Shown piece by piece: positions 16,835-26,048 of a DNA stretch of 64,000 nt (its first letter is position 1; every line of letters starts with the position of its first letter). The DNA comes from Cupriavidus taiwanensis. Its GTDB lineage: Bacteria > Pseudomonadota > Gammaproteobacteria > Burkholderiales > Burkholderiaceae. The stretch lies in assembly GCF_900250075.1 (NCBI RefSeq), contig NZ_LT977071.1, positions 1,488,941 to 1,552,940 of the forward strand, in the 5' to 3' direction. The notes below the pieces were generated by a model that was not told where the DNA came from, did no database searches, and saw only the letters and a program-made list of their open reading frames with translations. The translations under genes were made by a program, and so were the position numbers.

Positions 16835-18565
16835 ATGACCTCATTCCCCATCGTTGCCCACGCTGCGCCCGACGACACCATCGCCTGGGTGCACGGACGG
16901 CCCGTCACCGTACGGCAGTTCCTCGCCGATACGGCCCGCGTGGCAGCGGCCTTGCCTGCCGGTTCCCGTGGCGGCCACGTCTTCAACGCCTGCACCGACC
17001 GCTACCGCTTTACCGTCGGCCTGTGCGCGGCGCTGCTGGCGGGCAAGCCCACGCTGCTGCCGCCCTCGCACACGCCCGAGACGGTGCGCCAGCTGCTGGC
17101 CTTCGCGCCCGACGCATTCTGCCTGCATGACCAGCCCGACGCGGCCTTCGACATGCCGGCGCTGCACTACCACGATGGCCTGGCCGCCACCGCCGCCGAC
17201 GGCCCTGTGGAGATTCCGCAGATTCCGGCGGCGCAGGTGATGGCCTACGTATTCACGTCCGGTTCGACCGGCACGCCGGTGCCGCACCGCAAGACCTGGG
17301 GCGCCATGGTCGGCAGCGCGCGCGCCGCGGCGCAGCGGCTCGGCCTGCTCGACGGGCGCGCGTGGACGCTGGCGGGCACGGTGCCGCCGCAGCATATGTT
17401 CGGCCTTGAAGCCACCGTGATGCTGGCACTGCAGGGCCGCGCGGCGCTGGTGGCCGCACCGGCGTTCTATCCGGCCGACGTCAGCGCGGCACTGGCCGCG
17501 GTGCCGGCGCCGCGCGTGCTGGTCAGCTCCCCCGTGCATCTGCGCACGCTGGTGCAGTCCGGGGTCGCCATGCCCGTGGCCGACCTGGTGCTGTGCGCCA
17601 CCGCGCCGCTGGGACGCCAGCTCGCCGCCGAGACCGAGGCGCTGTTCGGCGCGCCGCTGTGCGAGATCTACGGCAGCACCGAGACCGGACAACTTGCCAC
17701 CCGCCGCACCGCCCAGGAAGACACGTGGACCCTGGTGCCCGGCGTGCGGCTGCAAGCCCGCCCCAACGCCACCGGTGACGATACCGAAACCTGGGCCGAG
17801 GGCGGCCATATCGAGCAGCCGGTGGCGCTGGGCGACGCCATCGCGCCGCTCGACGCGCAGCGCTTCCTGCTGCATGGGCGCAAGGCCGACCTGCTCAATA
17901 TCGCCGGCAAGCGGACTTCGCTGGGCTACCTGAATCACCAGCTCACCGCCATCGATGGCGTGCGCGACGGCGCGTTCTTCATGCCCGACGACGCGCATGA
18001 AGGCGACGCGCACGGGCACGTGGTGCGGCTGGTGGCCGTGGTGGTGGCGCCGGGCGTGGCGCCGGCCCGGCTGCAGCAGGCGCTGCGCGAACGGATCGAC
18101 CCGGCCTTCATGCCGCGCCCGCTGTACTTTGCCGAGTGCCTGCCGCGCAATGCCGCGGGCAAGCTGCCGCGCGAGGCGCTGGCCGCGCTGGTGGCAACCC
18201 TGTCCGGCGCGCAGGACCGCGCTGCCGCGTTGCCGCCAGGCTTTGTCATCGACGCCGGCCATCCTGCCATGGCCGGCCATTTCCCGGGCCATCCGATCGT
18301 GCCGGGCGTGGTGCTGCTGGACCATGCCGTGCTGGCGCTCGGCACCGCGCTGGGCCGCCCGCTTGCCGTCGCGCAGGCGAGCCTGCTGAAGTTCCTGAGC
18401 CCGGTGCGCCCGGGCGAGCGCGTGGAGGTGCTGCACCAGTCCGAGGCGGCAGCCGATGGCGCCGAGACCATCCGCTTCACGCTGCGCAGCGCCGGGCGCG
18501 ATGTCGCCAGCGGCACGCTGCAGGTGCGCACCAACCCGCCGCAAGCCGGAGCCTTGCCATGCTGA
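16835..18565 (+). CDS. AMP-dependent acyl/aryl ligase fused to a FabA/FabZ-like hotdog domain
   Basis: This 576-residue protein joins two activities. Residues 1 to about 460 are an adenylate-forming ligase: P-loop TSGSTGTPVPHRKTW, EIYGSTETGQ, and a C-terminal Lys in AGKLPREAL. Residues from about 470 on are a hotdog fold with AGHFPGHPIVPGVVLLDHAV, the FabA/FabZ-type motif. In aryl polyene clusters these are the separate ApeH ligase (loads the aryl starter on ACP) and ApeI dehydratase. It overlaps the acyltransferase gene by seven bases. ATG 16835 is chosen because the upstream frame is Pro/Gly-rich. Confidence 0.85.
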   Translation: MTSFPIVAHAAPDDTIAWVHGRPVTVRQFLADTARVAAALPAGSRGGHVFNACTDRYRFTVGLCAALLAGKPTLLPPSHTPETVRQLLAFAPDAFCLHDQPDAAFDMPALHYHDGLAATAADGPVEIPQIPAAQVMAYVFTSGSTGTPVPHRKTWGAMVGSARAAAQRLGLLDGRAWTLAGTVPPQHMFGLEATVMLALQGRAALVAAPAFYPADVSAALAAVPAPRVLVSSPVHLRTLVQSGVAMPVADLVLCATAPLGRQLAAETEALFGAPLCEIYGSTETGQLATRRTAQEDTWTLVPGVRLQARPNATGDDTETWAEGGHIEQPVALGDAIAPLDAQRFLLHGRKADLLNIAGKRTSLGYLNHQLTAIDGVRDGAFFMPDDAHEGDAHGHVVRLVAVVVAPGVAPARLQQALRERIDPAFMPRPLYFAECLPRNAAGKLPREALAALVATLSGAQDRAAALPPGFVIDAGHPAMAGHFPGHPIVPGVVLLDHAVLALGTALGRPLAVAQASLLKFLSPVRPGERVEVLHQSEAAADGAETIRFTLRSAGRDVASGTLQVRTNPPQAGALPC

Positions 18566-19533
18566 GCTGGCTGTGGCGGCGACAGGCGCCGCTGGACACG
18601 GAATGGTCCAGCCGCAAAGAGCGCGGCAGCATCACGCTGCTGCGCGTCATGACGTGGATCTCGCTGGCACTGGGCCGGCCCGCCGGACGCGTGGTGCTGC
18701 GGGCCATTGCCGCCTACTTCATGCTGTTCGCGCCGGCCGCGCGCCATGCCTCGCGCGCGTACCTGGACCGCGTGCTCGGACGCCAGGCCGGCTGGAGCGA
18801 CGGCTACCGCCATGTGTTCACCTTCGCCTCGACCATCCACGACCGCATCTACCTGCTAAACGGGCGCTTCGACCTGTTCGACATTCGCCTGCATGGCGAG
18901 CACCTGCTGGAAGCGGCGATGGCGCGCGGCCGCGGCGCCATCCTGCTGGGCGCGCACCTGGGCAGCTTCGAGGTGGTGCGCGCGCTGGGACGGCGCCACC
19001 CCAACATGGAGGTCGCGATCACCATGTACGAAGAGAACGCGCACAAGCTCAACGACGTGCTGCAGTCGATCAATCCGGCCATGCGCCAGGACGTGATCGC
19101 GCTGGGTCGCTTCGACACCATGCTGCGCGTGCGCGACTACCTGGACCGCGGCTATATGATCGGCATGCTGGCCGACCGCACACTGTCGCAGCGCGCCACC
19201 GACCCGGTGCAGCAATGCAGTTTCCTCGGCGCGCCGACAGGTTTCCCAACCGGCCCGCTGCGCATGGCGGCCATGCTGCGCCGGCCGGTGTTCTTCATCA
19301 CCGGCCTGTACCGCGGCGGCAACCGCTACGACGTCCATTTCGTGCCGCTGGCGGATTTCACCGAGACCGCGCGCGGCCAGCGCGAAACGGCGGTGCAGGC
19401 GGCGCTGGCGGACTACGTGCGGCTGCTGGAGCGGTTCAGCCGCAGCGCCCCGTACAACTGGTTCAACTTCTATGACTTCTGGCACGCCGGCCCGCCGCTG
19501 TCCGAACAGCCGCCGCCGGGGAACGAGCCCTAA
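18559..19533 (+). CDS. LpxL/HtrB-family acyltransferase
   Basis: This 324-residue inner-membrane enzyme has a hydrophobic region near residues 30-60 and the catalytic motif GAHLGSFEVVRALG (H-x4-E type), followed by DRTLS and FPTGPLRMAAMLRRPVFFITG. It belongs to the lysophospholipid and lipid A late acyltransferases. In aryl polyene clusters a family member transfers the finished chain to its membrane anchor. It overlaps the ligase stop and is followed by the LolA-like gene. Confidence 0.88.
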   Translation: MLSWLWRRQAPLDTEWSSRKERGSITLLRVMTWISLALGRPAGRVVLRAIAAYFMLFAPAARHASRAYLDRVLGRQAGWSDGYRHVFTFASTIHDRIYLLNGRFDLFDIRLHGEHLLEAAMARGRGAILLGAHLGSFEVVRALGRRHPNMEVAITMYEENAHKLNDVLQSINPAMRQDVIALGRFDTMLRVRDYLDRGYMIGMLADRTLSQRATDPVQQCSFLGAPTGFPTGPLRMAAMLRRPVFFITGLYRGGNRYDVHFVPLADFTETARGQRETAVQAALADYVRLLERFSRSAPYNWFNFYDFWHAGPPLSEQPPPGNEP

Positions 19534-19550
19534 TCCGTGAGCCGCCATTG

Positions 19551-20186
19551 ATGTTCTTCTCCGCGCGCCCTTTCCGCTATTCGTTGTCGACCCTGCTGGC
19601 AAGCGCACTGCTTGCGCTGGCGCCGCTGGCGGCCACGGCAGCACCAGCCTCATCCGCGGCGCCGGCCGCCACCGCCGCGTTCGGCGTCGACCAGCTGATG
19701 TCCACGCTGGCGCAGCGCAAGTCGGGGCGCGTGCTGTTTACCGAGACCAAGTACCTGGCGCTGCTCGACAAGCCGGTGCAGTCGTCGGGCGAACTGCGCT
19801 TCACCGCGCCCGACCACCTGGAAAAGCGCACGCTCTCCCCCAAGGCGGAAAACCTGCTGCTGGACGGCGACATGCTGACCGTCGAGCGCGACGGCAAGCG
19901 CTACACCATGCCGCTGCAGAACTACCCCGAGATCGCCGCGTTTATCGAGAGCATCCGCGCCACGCTGGCCGGCAATCGCGATGCGCTGGAGCGCTACTAC
20001 AAGCTCGGCGTCGAGGGCCGTGCCAGCCGCTGGACGCTGACGCTGACGCCGGCTGACTCGCGCATGGCCGCGGCCGTCAGCCAGGTGCGCATCGAAGGCC
20101 GGCAGGATGTGCTGGACCAGGTCGAGATCCGGCAGGCCGACGGTGACCGCTCGGTGATGAAGATCCGGCCGGCCGCGAGCCGATGA
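19551..20186 (+). CDS. LolA-like outer membrane lipoprotein carrier (ApeL-type)
   Basis: This 211-residue protein has a signal peptide (hydrophobic run from about 14, cut after ATA), then VDQLMSTLAQRKSGRVLFTETKYLALLDKPV and SSGELRFTAPDHLEKRT, the LolA-fold half-barrel pattern. In polyene clusters it works with the adjacent MMPL exporter to carry a hydrophobic product through the periplasm. ATG 19551 is used; TTG 19548 is possible. Its stop overlaps the exporter start by four bases. Confidence 0.85.
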   Translation: MFFSARPFRYSLSTLLASALLALAPLAATAAPASSAAPAATAAFGVDQLMSTLAQRKSGRVLFTETKYLALLDKPVQSSGELRFTAPDHLEKRTLSPKAENLLLDGDMLTVERDGKRYTMPLQNYPEIAAFIESIRATLAGNRDALERYYKLGVEGRASRWTLTLTPADSRMAAAVSQVRIEGRQDVLDQVEIRQADGDRSVMKIRPAASR

Positions 20187-22606
20187 GCGCGATGAGCGCG
20201 GCACAGCGCCGCCTGGCGCTGGCGCTGTGGGTGCTGGCACTGCTGGCCTGCGCCGCGGTCGTCAGCCGCACCAGCTTTACCGCCGACCTGTCCGCCTTTT
20301 TGCCGCGGCTGCCCAGCGCCGAACAGCAGTTGCTGGTGAACCAGTTGCGCGACGGGCTGGTATCGCGCCTGATCCTGGTCGGCATCGAAGGCGGCGATGC
20401 CGATGGCCGCGCCAGGGTCTCGCGCGCGATGGCGGCGCAACTGCGTAGCGACCCGCGTTTCGCCTCGGTGCAGAACGGCGAGCCGGTCAACCAGGCGGCG
20501 GACCGCGAATACGTGTTCGCGCACCGTTACCTGCTCAGCCCGGAGGTCACGCCGGAGCGGTTCAGTGAACACGGCCTGGCCCAGGCAGTCAATGATTCGT
20601 TCGCGCTGCTGGCCTCCTCGGCCGGGCTCTTCACCAAGTCGTTGCTGCCGCGCGATCCCACCGGCGAGGTCGCGGCGATGCTGGCGCAGCTCGATGCCGG
20701 CCAGCGCGTGCCGATGCATGCGGGCGCGTGGGCCTCGCGCGACGGCAAGCGCGCGCTGCTGCTGGCGCAGACCGCCGGCGCGGGCTCGGATACCGATGCG
20801 CAGGCAGAGGCGATGGCGGCCGTGCAGCAAGCCTTTGCCAGCGCCGCCGCGAACGGCCCCTACCAGCTGGTGATGACGGGCCCGGGCGTGTTCTCGGTCA
20901 AGGCGCGCGACACCATCCGGCACGACGTCGAGCGGCTCTCGACCATCGGGCTGGCCATCATCGTCACGCTGCTGCTGGCGGTGTACCGCTCGGTGCCGCT
21001 GCTGGTGCTGGGGCTGGTGCCTGTGCTGAGCGGCGCGCTGGCGGGCATTGCCGCGGTCAGCCTGGGTTTCGGCGGCGCGGTGCATGGCCTGACGCTGGGC
21101 TTCGGCACCACGCTGATCGGCGAGGCGGTCGACTATTCGATCTACCTGTTCGTGCAGTCCGCGCAGTACACAAGCAATGGCCGGCGCGACGAACGCGCCT
21201 GGCTGGGCGGCTTCTGGCCGACAGTGCGGCTGGGGGTGCTGACCTCGGTCTGCGGCTTTGCGTCGCTGCTGCTGTCGGGATTCCCGGGACTGGCGCAGCT
21301 GGGCCTGTATTCGATCGCGGGGCTCGTCACCGCCGCGCTGGTCACGCGCTTCGTGCTGCCGCAGCTGGTGCCGGCCACGCTGCAGCTGCGCGACGTCGCA
21401 CCGCTCGGCCGCAAGCTGCAATGGCTGACGCAGCGCGCGCCCCGGCTGCGCTGGCTGGTGCTGCTGCTGGTAGCGGGCGCCTGCGTGGTGCTGGTCCAGC
21501 ATCGCGGCACGCTGTGGGGCCGGGAACTGCAGGCGCTGAGCCCGGTATCGGCCAGCGATCAGGCGCTGGATACCTCGCTGCGCGAAAACCTGGGCGCACC
21601 GGACGTGCGCTACCTGGTGGTGGTGTCGGGGCCGGACCAGGAATCCGTGCTGCAGGGCGCGGAACGCGTCGCGCATGAACTGGAACCGCTGGTGGCGCAG
21701 AACTTCATCGGCGGCTACGAGAGCCCCGCGCGCTACCTGCCCAGCGCGGCGACCCAGCGCGAGCGCCAGGCCAGCCTGCCGCCCCCCGATGTGCTGGCGC
21801 AGCGGCTGCATGCCGCCATCGCCGGCCAGCCGGTGCGCGCATCGGTGTTCGCGCCCTTTCTGGCGCAGGCCGAAGCGGCCCGCACCGGTCCGCTGCTGCA
21901 ACGCGAGAGCCTGCGCGGCACCTCGATGGCACTGGCGGTCGACGCCCTGCTGGTGCAACGCAACGGCCGCTGGAGCGCGACGCTGCCCCTGCGCGCGCCG
22001 GTGCATGCCGCCGGCCATGCCAGCGCCGCCGACGGCGTAGACAGCGCCGCGGTGCGCGCCGCGATCCAGCGGGCCGGCGTGCCCGATACCCTGTTCGTCG
22101 ATCTCAAGGGCGAATCGGACCGGCTCTATGCCGGCTACCTGCGCGAGGCCCTGCTGCTGTCGCTGGCCGGACTGCTGGCGATCATCGCCCTGCTGGCGCT
22201 GGCGCTGCGCTCGCCGCGGCGGGTGCTGGCGACGGTACTGCCGCTGGCCGCCGCCGCGGTGGTGGTGCTGGGCGGGCTGGCGGCGCTGGGCCAGCCGCTG
22301 ACGCTGCTGCACCTGGTGGGCCTGCTGCTGCTGGCCGCAGTCGGCTCCAACTACGCACTATTCTTTAATGGCCCGGCGGCAGACGGCCAGGCGGCTGGTG
22401 CTTCGCCGCACACGCTGGTGTCGCTGCTGCTGGCCAACCTGACCACGGTCGCCGCGTTCGGCCTGCTGTCGCTGTCGAGCCTGCCGCTGCTGCAGGCATT
22501 CGGCCTGACGGTCGGCCCCGGCGCCGTGCTGGCGCTGTGGTTTTCGGCCATCCTCGCGCCCGCGGCCTCGCCCGCGGCAGCGGCGAAGGCCGGGAGTGCA
22601 ACATGA
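20183..22606 (+). CDS. MMPL/RND-superfamily exporter (ApeM-type)
   Basis: This 807-residue inner-membrane protein has the RND plan: one N-terminal helix, a periplasmic domain, a five-helix block (about 255-400), a second helix, a second periplasmic domain and a last helix block (about 645-800). GEAVDYSIYLFVQSAQYT is the MMPL-type helix-4 signature. It would use the proton gradient to move the acyl product from the inner membrane to LolA. It overlaps LolA upstream and the NodB-type deacetylase downstream, each by four bases. Confidence 0.9.
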   Translation: MSAMSAAQRRLALALWVLALLACAAVVSRTSFTADLSAFLPRLPSAEQQLLVNQLRDGLVSRLILVGIEGGDADGRARVSRAMAAQLRSDPRFASVQNGEPVNQAADREYVFAHRYLLSPEVTPERFSEHGLAQAVNDSFALLASSAGLFTKSLLPRDPTGEVAAMLAQLDAGQRVPMHAGAWASRDGKRALLLAQTAGAGSDTDAQAEAMAAVQQAFASAAANGPYQLVMTGPGVFSVKARDTIRHDVERLSTIGLAIIVTLLLAVYRSVPLLVLGLVPVLSGALAGIAAVSLGFGGAVHGLTLGFGTTLIGEAVDYSIYLFVQSAQYTSNGRRDERAWLGGFWPTVRLGVLTSVCGFASLLLSGFPGLAQLGLYSIAGLVTAALVTRFVLPQLVPATLQLRDVAPLGRKLQWLTQRAPRLRWLVLLLVAGACVVLVQHRGTLWGRELQALSPVSASDQALDTSLRENLGAPDVRYLVVVSGPDQESVLQGAERVAHELEPLVAQNFIGGYESPARYLPSAATQRERQASLPPPDVLAQRLHAAIAGQPVRASVFAPFLAQAEAARTGPLLQRESLRGTSMALAVDALLVQRNGRWSATLPLRAPVHAAGHASAADGVDSAAVRAAIQRAGVPDTLFVDLKGESDRLYAGYLREALLLSLAGLLAIIALLALALRSPRRVLATVLPLAAAAVVVLGGLAALGQPLTLLHLVGLLLLAAVGSNYALFFNGPAADGQAAGASPHTLVSLLLANLTTVAAFGLLSLSSLPLLQAFGLTVGPGAVLALWFSAILAPAASPAAAAKAGSAT

Positions 22607-23451
22607 AGCCGCTATCCGCACCGGGCGTTGCCCTGCCCGGGCGTCCTCCCAGCCGCCCATGGCGGCCGACCCCGCTGCTCTATGGCGCCGCCGCGGTGCA
22701 TGTGGGCGCCGTCGGCGCGATGCTCGCTTATCCGCAAGGCCTGAGCTGGGGCCTGGCCGGCATCGGCGCATCCCATGTGGCGATGTGCGCGGCCGGCCTG
22801 TGGCCGCGCAGCACCTGGCTCGGCCCCAACCTGCTGCGCCTGCCGCCGTCGGCCGAAGGCTGCGTGGCGCTGACCTTCGACGATGGCCCCAACCCGGACC
22901 TGACGCCGCGGGTGCTAGACCTGCTCGACCAGCACGGCGCCAGCGCGACGTTTTTCTGCATCGGCGAGCGCGCCGCGGCGCATCCCGAACTGGTGCGCGA
23001 GATCGTGCGCCGTGGCCACGCCGTGGAAAACCACAGCATGTACCACCGGCTGCACTTCTCCACCTTCGGGCCCGGCCGCATGCAACGCGACATTGCCGCC
23101 GCGCAGCTGCTGCTGACCGAGATCACCGGCCAGGCGCCGCGCTTCTTCCGCGCCCCGGCGGGCCTGCGCAATCCTTTCCTTGAGCCTGTGCTGTGCCGGC
23201 TCGGGCTGCAACTGGCGGCCTGGACCCGGCGCGGCTTCGATACCGTCAGCGGCAACCACGCCGCGCGCGTGGCGCGGCGCCTGACCGGCAGGCTGGCCGG
23301 GCGCGACATCCTGCTGCTGCACGATGGAAATCCCGGCCTGGACCCTGCCGGCCATCCCCATTGCACCACCGTGCTGCCGGACCTGCTGGCCGCGATCGAT
23401 CGCGCCGGACTGCGCTGCGTGACGCTGCGCGCGGCCGTGCCGCCGGGCTGA
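22603..23451 (+). CDS. NodB-type polysaccharide deacetylase with N-terminal membrane helices
   Basis: This 282-residue protein has two hydrophobic helices (about 22-65), then a NodB domain with intact motifs: LTFDDGPNPD, NHSMYH (metal His) and RAPAGLRNP. ILLLHDGN near the end supplies the last catalytic His. So it should be an active metal-dependent amide hydrolase facing the periplasm or membrane. It overlaps the MMPL exporter by four bases and belongs to the cluster operon. A deacetylase is not part of the canonical aryl polyene set; it may edit the sugar or amino-sugar anchor. Confidence 0.87.
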   Translation: MKPLSAPGVALPGRPPSRPWRPTPLLYGAAAVHVGAVGAMLAYPQGLSWGLAGIGASHVAMCAAGLWPRSTWLGPNLLRLPPSAEGCVALTFDDGPNPDLTPRVLDLLDQHGASATFFCIGERAAAHPELVREIVRRGHAVENHSMYHRLHFSTFGPGRMQRDIAAAQLLLTEITGQAPRFFRAPAGLRNPFLEPVLCRLGLQLAAWTRRGFDTVSGNHAARVARRLTGRLAGRDILLLHDGNPGLDPAGHPHCTTVLPDLLAAIDRAGLRCVTLRAAVPPG

Positions 23452-23527
23452 GCCGCCGCGGCTTGTTACAATTGCCGCTGGCTACACGCTGCCTACAGAG
23501 ATTCCTCCCATTCGCCACACCGAAGCT

Positions 23528-24730
23528 GTGTCCCCGCTCCTGTTCTCGCATTTCACGGCCACCAGCTGCCTCGGCGCCGGCCTCGATGCCACCCTGGCGG
23601 CGCTGCGCGCGCAGCGCGGCGGCCTGGCGCCGTGCCGCTTCGGCGACGTTGCCCTCGATACCTATGTCGGCGAAGTGGCCGGCCTGGACGCCGTCACGCT
23701 GCCGGCCGCGCTGGCCGAGTTCGACTGCCGCAACAACCGGCTGGCGCAGCTGGCGCTGGAGCAGGACGACTTTGCCGCACGCGTGCGCGAGGCGGCGGCG
23801 CGCTACGGCGCCCACCGCATCGGTGTCTTTCTCGGCACCAGCACTGCGGGCGTGCTGCAGACGGAACTGGGCTACCGCCGGCGCGATCCGGCCAGCGGCG
23901 CGCTGCCGCCGGACTTCCACTACGGCGGCACGCACAACCCTTATTCGCTGCCGGCGTTCCTGCGGCAGCAGCTGGGCCTGACCGGGCCGGCGGCGGCGGT
24001 GTCGTCGGCGTGCTCGTCCGGAGCCAAGGTGTTCAGCTCGGCGCGGCGCATGCTCGAGGCCGGGCTGATCGATGCGGCGGTGGTGGGCGGCGTCGACTCG
24101 CTGTGCCACACCACGCTGTACGGCTTCAACGCGCTGGAATTGTTGTCGCGCCAGCCGTGCCGGCCCTACGACGTGGCCCGCAATGGCATTTCGATCGGCG
24201 AAGGCGCGGTGTTCGGCCTGCTCGAACGCGTGACCGGCACGGTGGCGGACGATGCCATCCTGCTCGCAGGCATCGGCGAATCGAGCGATGCGCACCATAT
24301 GTCGACCCCGCACCCGCAGGGGCTCGGGGCACGCATGGCGATGGCGCAGGCGCTGGCCGGCGCAGGCCTCGCGCCGGAGCAAGTCGGCTACGTCAACCTG
24401 CACGGCACCGCCACGCGCAGCAACGACGCCGCCGAAGCGCTGGCCATGGCCGCGGTGCTGCCCGGCACGCCGTGCAGCTCGACCAAGGGTGCCACCGGCC
24501 ATGCGCTCGGCGCGGCCGGCGCCCTCGAGGCCGTGATCTGCGCGCTGGCGCTGCGCCACGGCCTGGTGCCGGCCGGCATCAACACCACGCACCCCGACCC
24601 CGCGCTCGACGTGAACTACCAGCTCGCCAACCAGGACACGCCCTTGCGCTACGCGATGAGCAATGCGTTCGGTTTCGGTGGATCCAACTGCAGCCTGCTG
24701 TTCGCCCGTGCGGACGCAGTTGCCCACTGA
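23528..24730 (+). CDS. Beta-ketoacyl-ACP synthase (polyene ketosynthase)
   Basis: This 400-residue condensing enzyme has all catalytic residues: Cys in SSACSSGAKVF, His in VNLHGTATRSND, and Lys-His in STKGATGHALGAAGALEA. It resembles the FabF-like ketosynthases of aryl polyene clusters (ApeO/ApeR). It is followed by a chain-length-factor-like protein, so it probably works as a heterodimer that sets chain length. It starts with GTG at 23528. A 76-bp gap after the deacetylase could hold an internal promoter. Confidence 0.9.
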   Translation: MSPLLFSHFTATSCLGAGLDATLAALRAQRGGLAPCRFGDVALDTYVGEVAGLDAVTLPAALAEFDCRNNRLAQLALEQDDFAARVREAAARYGAHRIGVFLGTSTAGVLQTELGYRRRDPASGALPPDFHYGGTHNPYSLPAFLRQQLGLTGPAAAVSSACSSGAKVFSSARRMLEAGLIDAAVVGGVDSLCHTTLYGFNALELLSRQPCRPYDVARNGISIGEGAVFGLLERVTGTVADDAILLAGIGESSDAHHMSTPHPQGLGARMAMAQALAGAGLAPEQVGYVNLHGTATRSNDAAEALAMAAVLPGTPCSSTKGATGHALGAAGALEAVICALALRHGLVPAGINTTHPDPALDVNYQLANQDTPLRYAMSNAFGFGGSNCSLLFARADAVAH

Positions 24731-24739
24731 GCCAGCGCC

Positions 24740-25552
24740 ATGCCCCAGCCCGTCTATCTCGAAAGCATCGGCCTGCTCGGCCCCGGCCTGAGCGGCTGGC
24801 AGCAGGCCAGTGCCGTGCTCGCCGGGCGCGCGCCTTACGCGCACGCGGCGACCGAGCTGCCGCTGCCGTCCGGCCTGCCCCCGGCCGAGCGCCGCCGCAC
24901 CGGACCCACCGTCCGGCTGGCGCTGGGCGTCGGCCAGCAGGCAGTGGCGGCCAGCGGCTGCGATGCCGCGCAACTGCCGACGATCTTTACTTCGTCCAGC
25001 AGTGATGGCCAGAACTTCCATGCCATCTGCGAAGCGCTGGCGCAGCCCGAGCCGCTGATGTCGCCCACGCGCTTCCACAACTCGGTGCACAACGCGACCG
25101 CCGGCTACTGGTCGATCGCAGCCGGCGCGATGCGCGCCTCCAACGTGCTGTGCGCGATGGACGGCAGCTTTGGCGCGGGGCTGCTGGAAGGCGTACTGCA
25201 GGCCGGCGCCGACGCCGAGCCCTGCCTGCTGATCGCCTATGACACCGGCTATCCGGAGCCGCTGCACAGCTGCCGGCCGATTCCCGATCCGTTTGGGGTG
25301 GCCCTGCTGCTCACGCCGCAACCGAGCCCGCGCTCGCTGGCGCGCATCGCGGTGGCGCTGACACAGGCACCGCCCACCGCGATGCCGGACGCCGCTTTGG
25401 AAGCGCTGCGCCAGTCAGCCCCGGCCGCGCGCGCGCTGCCGCTGCTGGCCGCCATCGCCCGCGGCGAGACCGGCACGGTGGTGCTGGATTATCTGGACAC
25501 GCTGCGGATCGAAGCCGAGGTCACCAGCCTCGGCAGCCAGGCCGATGCCTGA
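24740..25552 (+). CDS. Beta-ketoacyl synthase-like chain length factor
   Basis: This 270-residue protein belongs to the Ketoacyl-synt_2 family. It is shorter than a ketosynthase. At the position of the catalytic Cys it reads SVHNATAGYWSIAAG, so condensing activity is unlikely. Such proteins pair with an active ketosynthase in aryl polyene systems (compare ApeC in Xenorhabdus) to measure product length. It starts 9 bp after the ketosynthase stop and overlaps the dehydratase by eight bases. Confidence 0.85.
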   Translation: MPQPVYLESIGLLGPGLSGWQQASAVLAGRAPYAHAATELPLPSGLPPAERRRTGPTVRLALGVGQQAVAASGCDAAQLPTIFTSSSSDGQNFHAICEALAQPEPLMSPTRFHNSVHNATAGYWSIAAGAMRASNVLCAMDGSFGAGLLEGVLQAGADAEPCLLIAYDTGYPEPLHSCRPIPDPFGVALLLTPQPSPRSLARIAVALTQAPPTAMPDAALEALRQSAPAARALPLLAAIARGETGTVVLDYLDTLRIEAEVTSLGSQADA

Positions 25553-26024
25553 AACAATCAGGGACCGCGCCTGGATCGCGGCGCGCATTCCGCACCAGGG
25601 CAGCATGTGCCTGCTCGACGGCGTGGTGGCGTGGGACGCGGCATCGATCCGCTGCTCGGCAAGCAGCCACACGCATGCGGAGAATCCGCTGCGCGCGCAG
25701 GACCGGCTGGCAGCGGTATGCGGGATCGAATATGCCGCGCAGGCCATGGCCGTGCATGGCGCCTTGCTGGCCGAGGCCGCACAAGGCGGCGGCGCGCCGC
25801 AGCGCCCGCGCACGGGCTACCTCGCCAGCGTGCGCAAGCTGGTGCTGCAGGTGGAACGGCTCGACGACATCGCGGCGCCGCTGGAGGTCACGGCGGAGCG
25901 CATCAGCGGCGAAGGCGCCACCGTGCTCTACGCCTTTGCAGTCAGCGCCGCGGGACGTACGCTGCTGTCGGGCCGCGCGGCGGTCATCCTGGATGCCGCC
26001 GCGCTTGGCGCTGACGCAGGCTGA
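25545..26024 (+). CDS. Hotdog-fold 3-hydroxyacyl-ACP dehydratase (ApeP-like)
   Basis: This 159-residue protein has the HotDog pattern PHQGSMCLLDGVVAWD at the start, GIEYAAQAMAVHGAL (long central helix with EYAAQ) and VLYAFAVSAAGRTLLSGRAAVIL. It matches the FabZ/ApeP-type dehydratases that introduce double bases into the growing chain, that is, its double bonds. It is the last gene of the plus-strand operon and convergent with fahA. Confidence 0.85.
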   Translation: MPETIRDRAWIAARIPHQGSMCLLDGVVAWDAASIRCSASSHTHAENPLRAQDRLAAVCGIEYAAQAMAVHGALLAEAAQGGGAPQRPRTGYLASVRKLVLQVERLDDIAAPLEVTAERISGEGATVLYAFAVSAAGRTLLSGRAAVILDAAALGADAG

Positions 26025-26048
26025 AGCCTGCCGGCCAGCGCCCTCGCT

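Noticed and set aside
19997..22312. 771-residue minus-strand frame opposite the MMPL exporter
   Set aside because: It is a Gln/Arg/His-rich shadow of a recognised gene with no membrane, signal or domain pattern.
24740..25552. Considered as a truncated, broken ketosynthase
   Set aside because: The frame is intact, translationally coupled and fits the chain-length-factor family, which naturally lacks the Cys.
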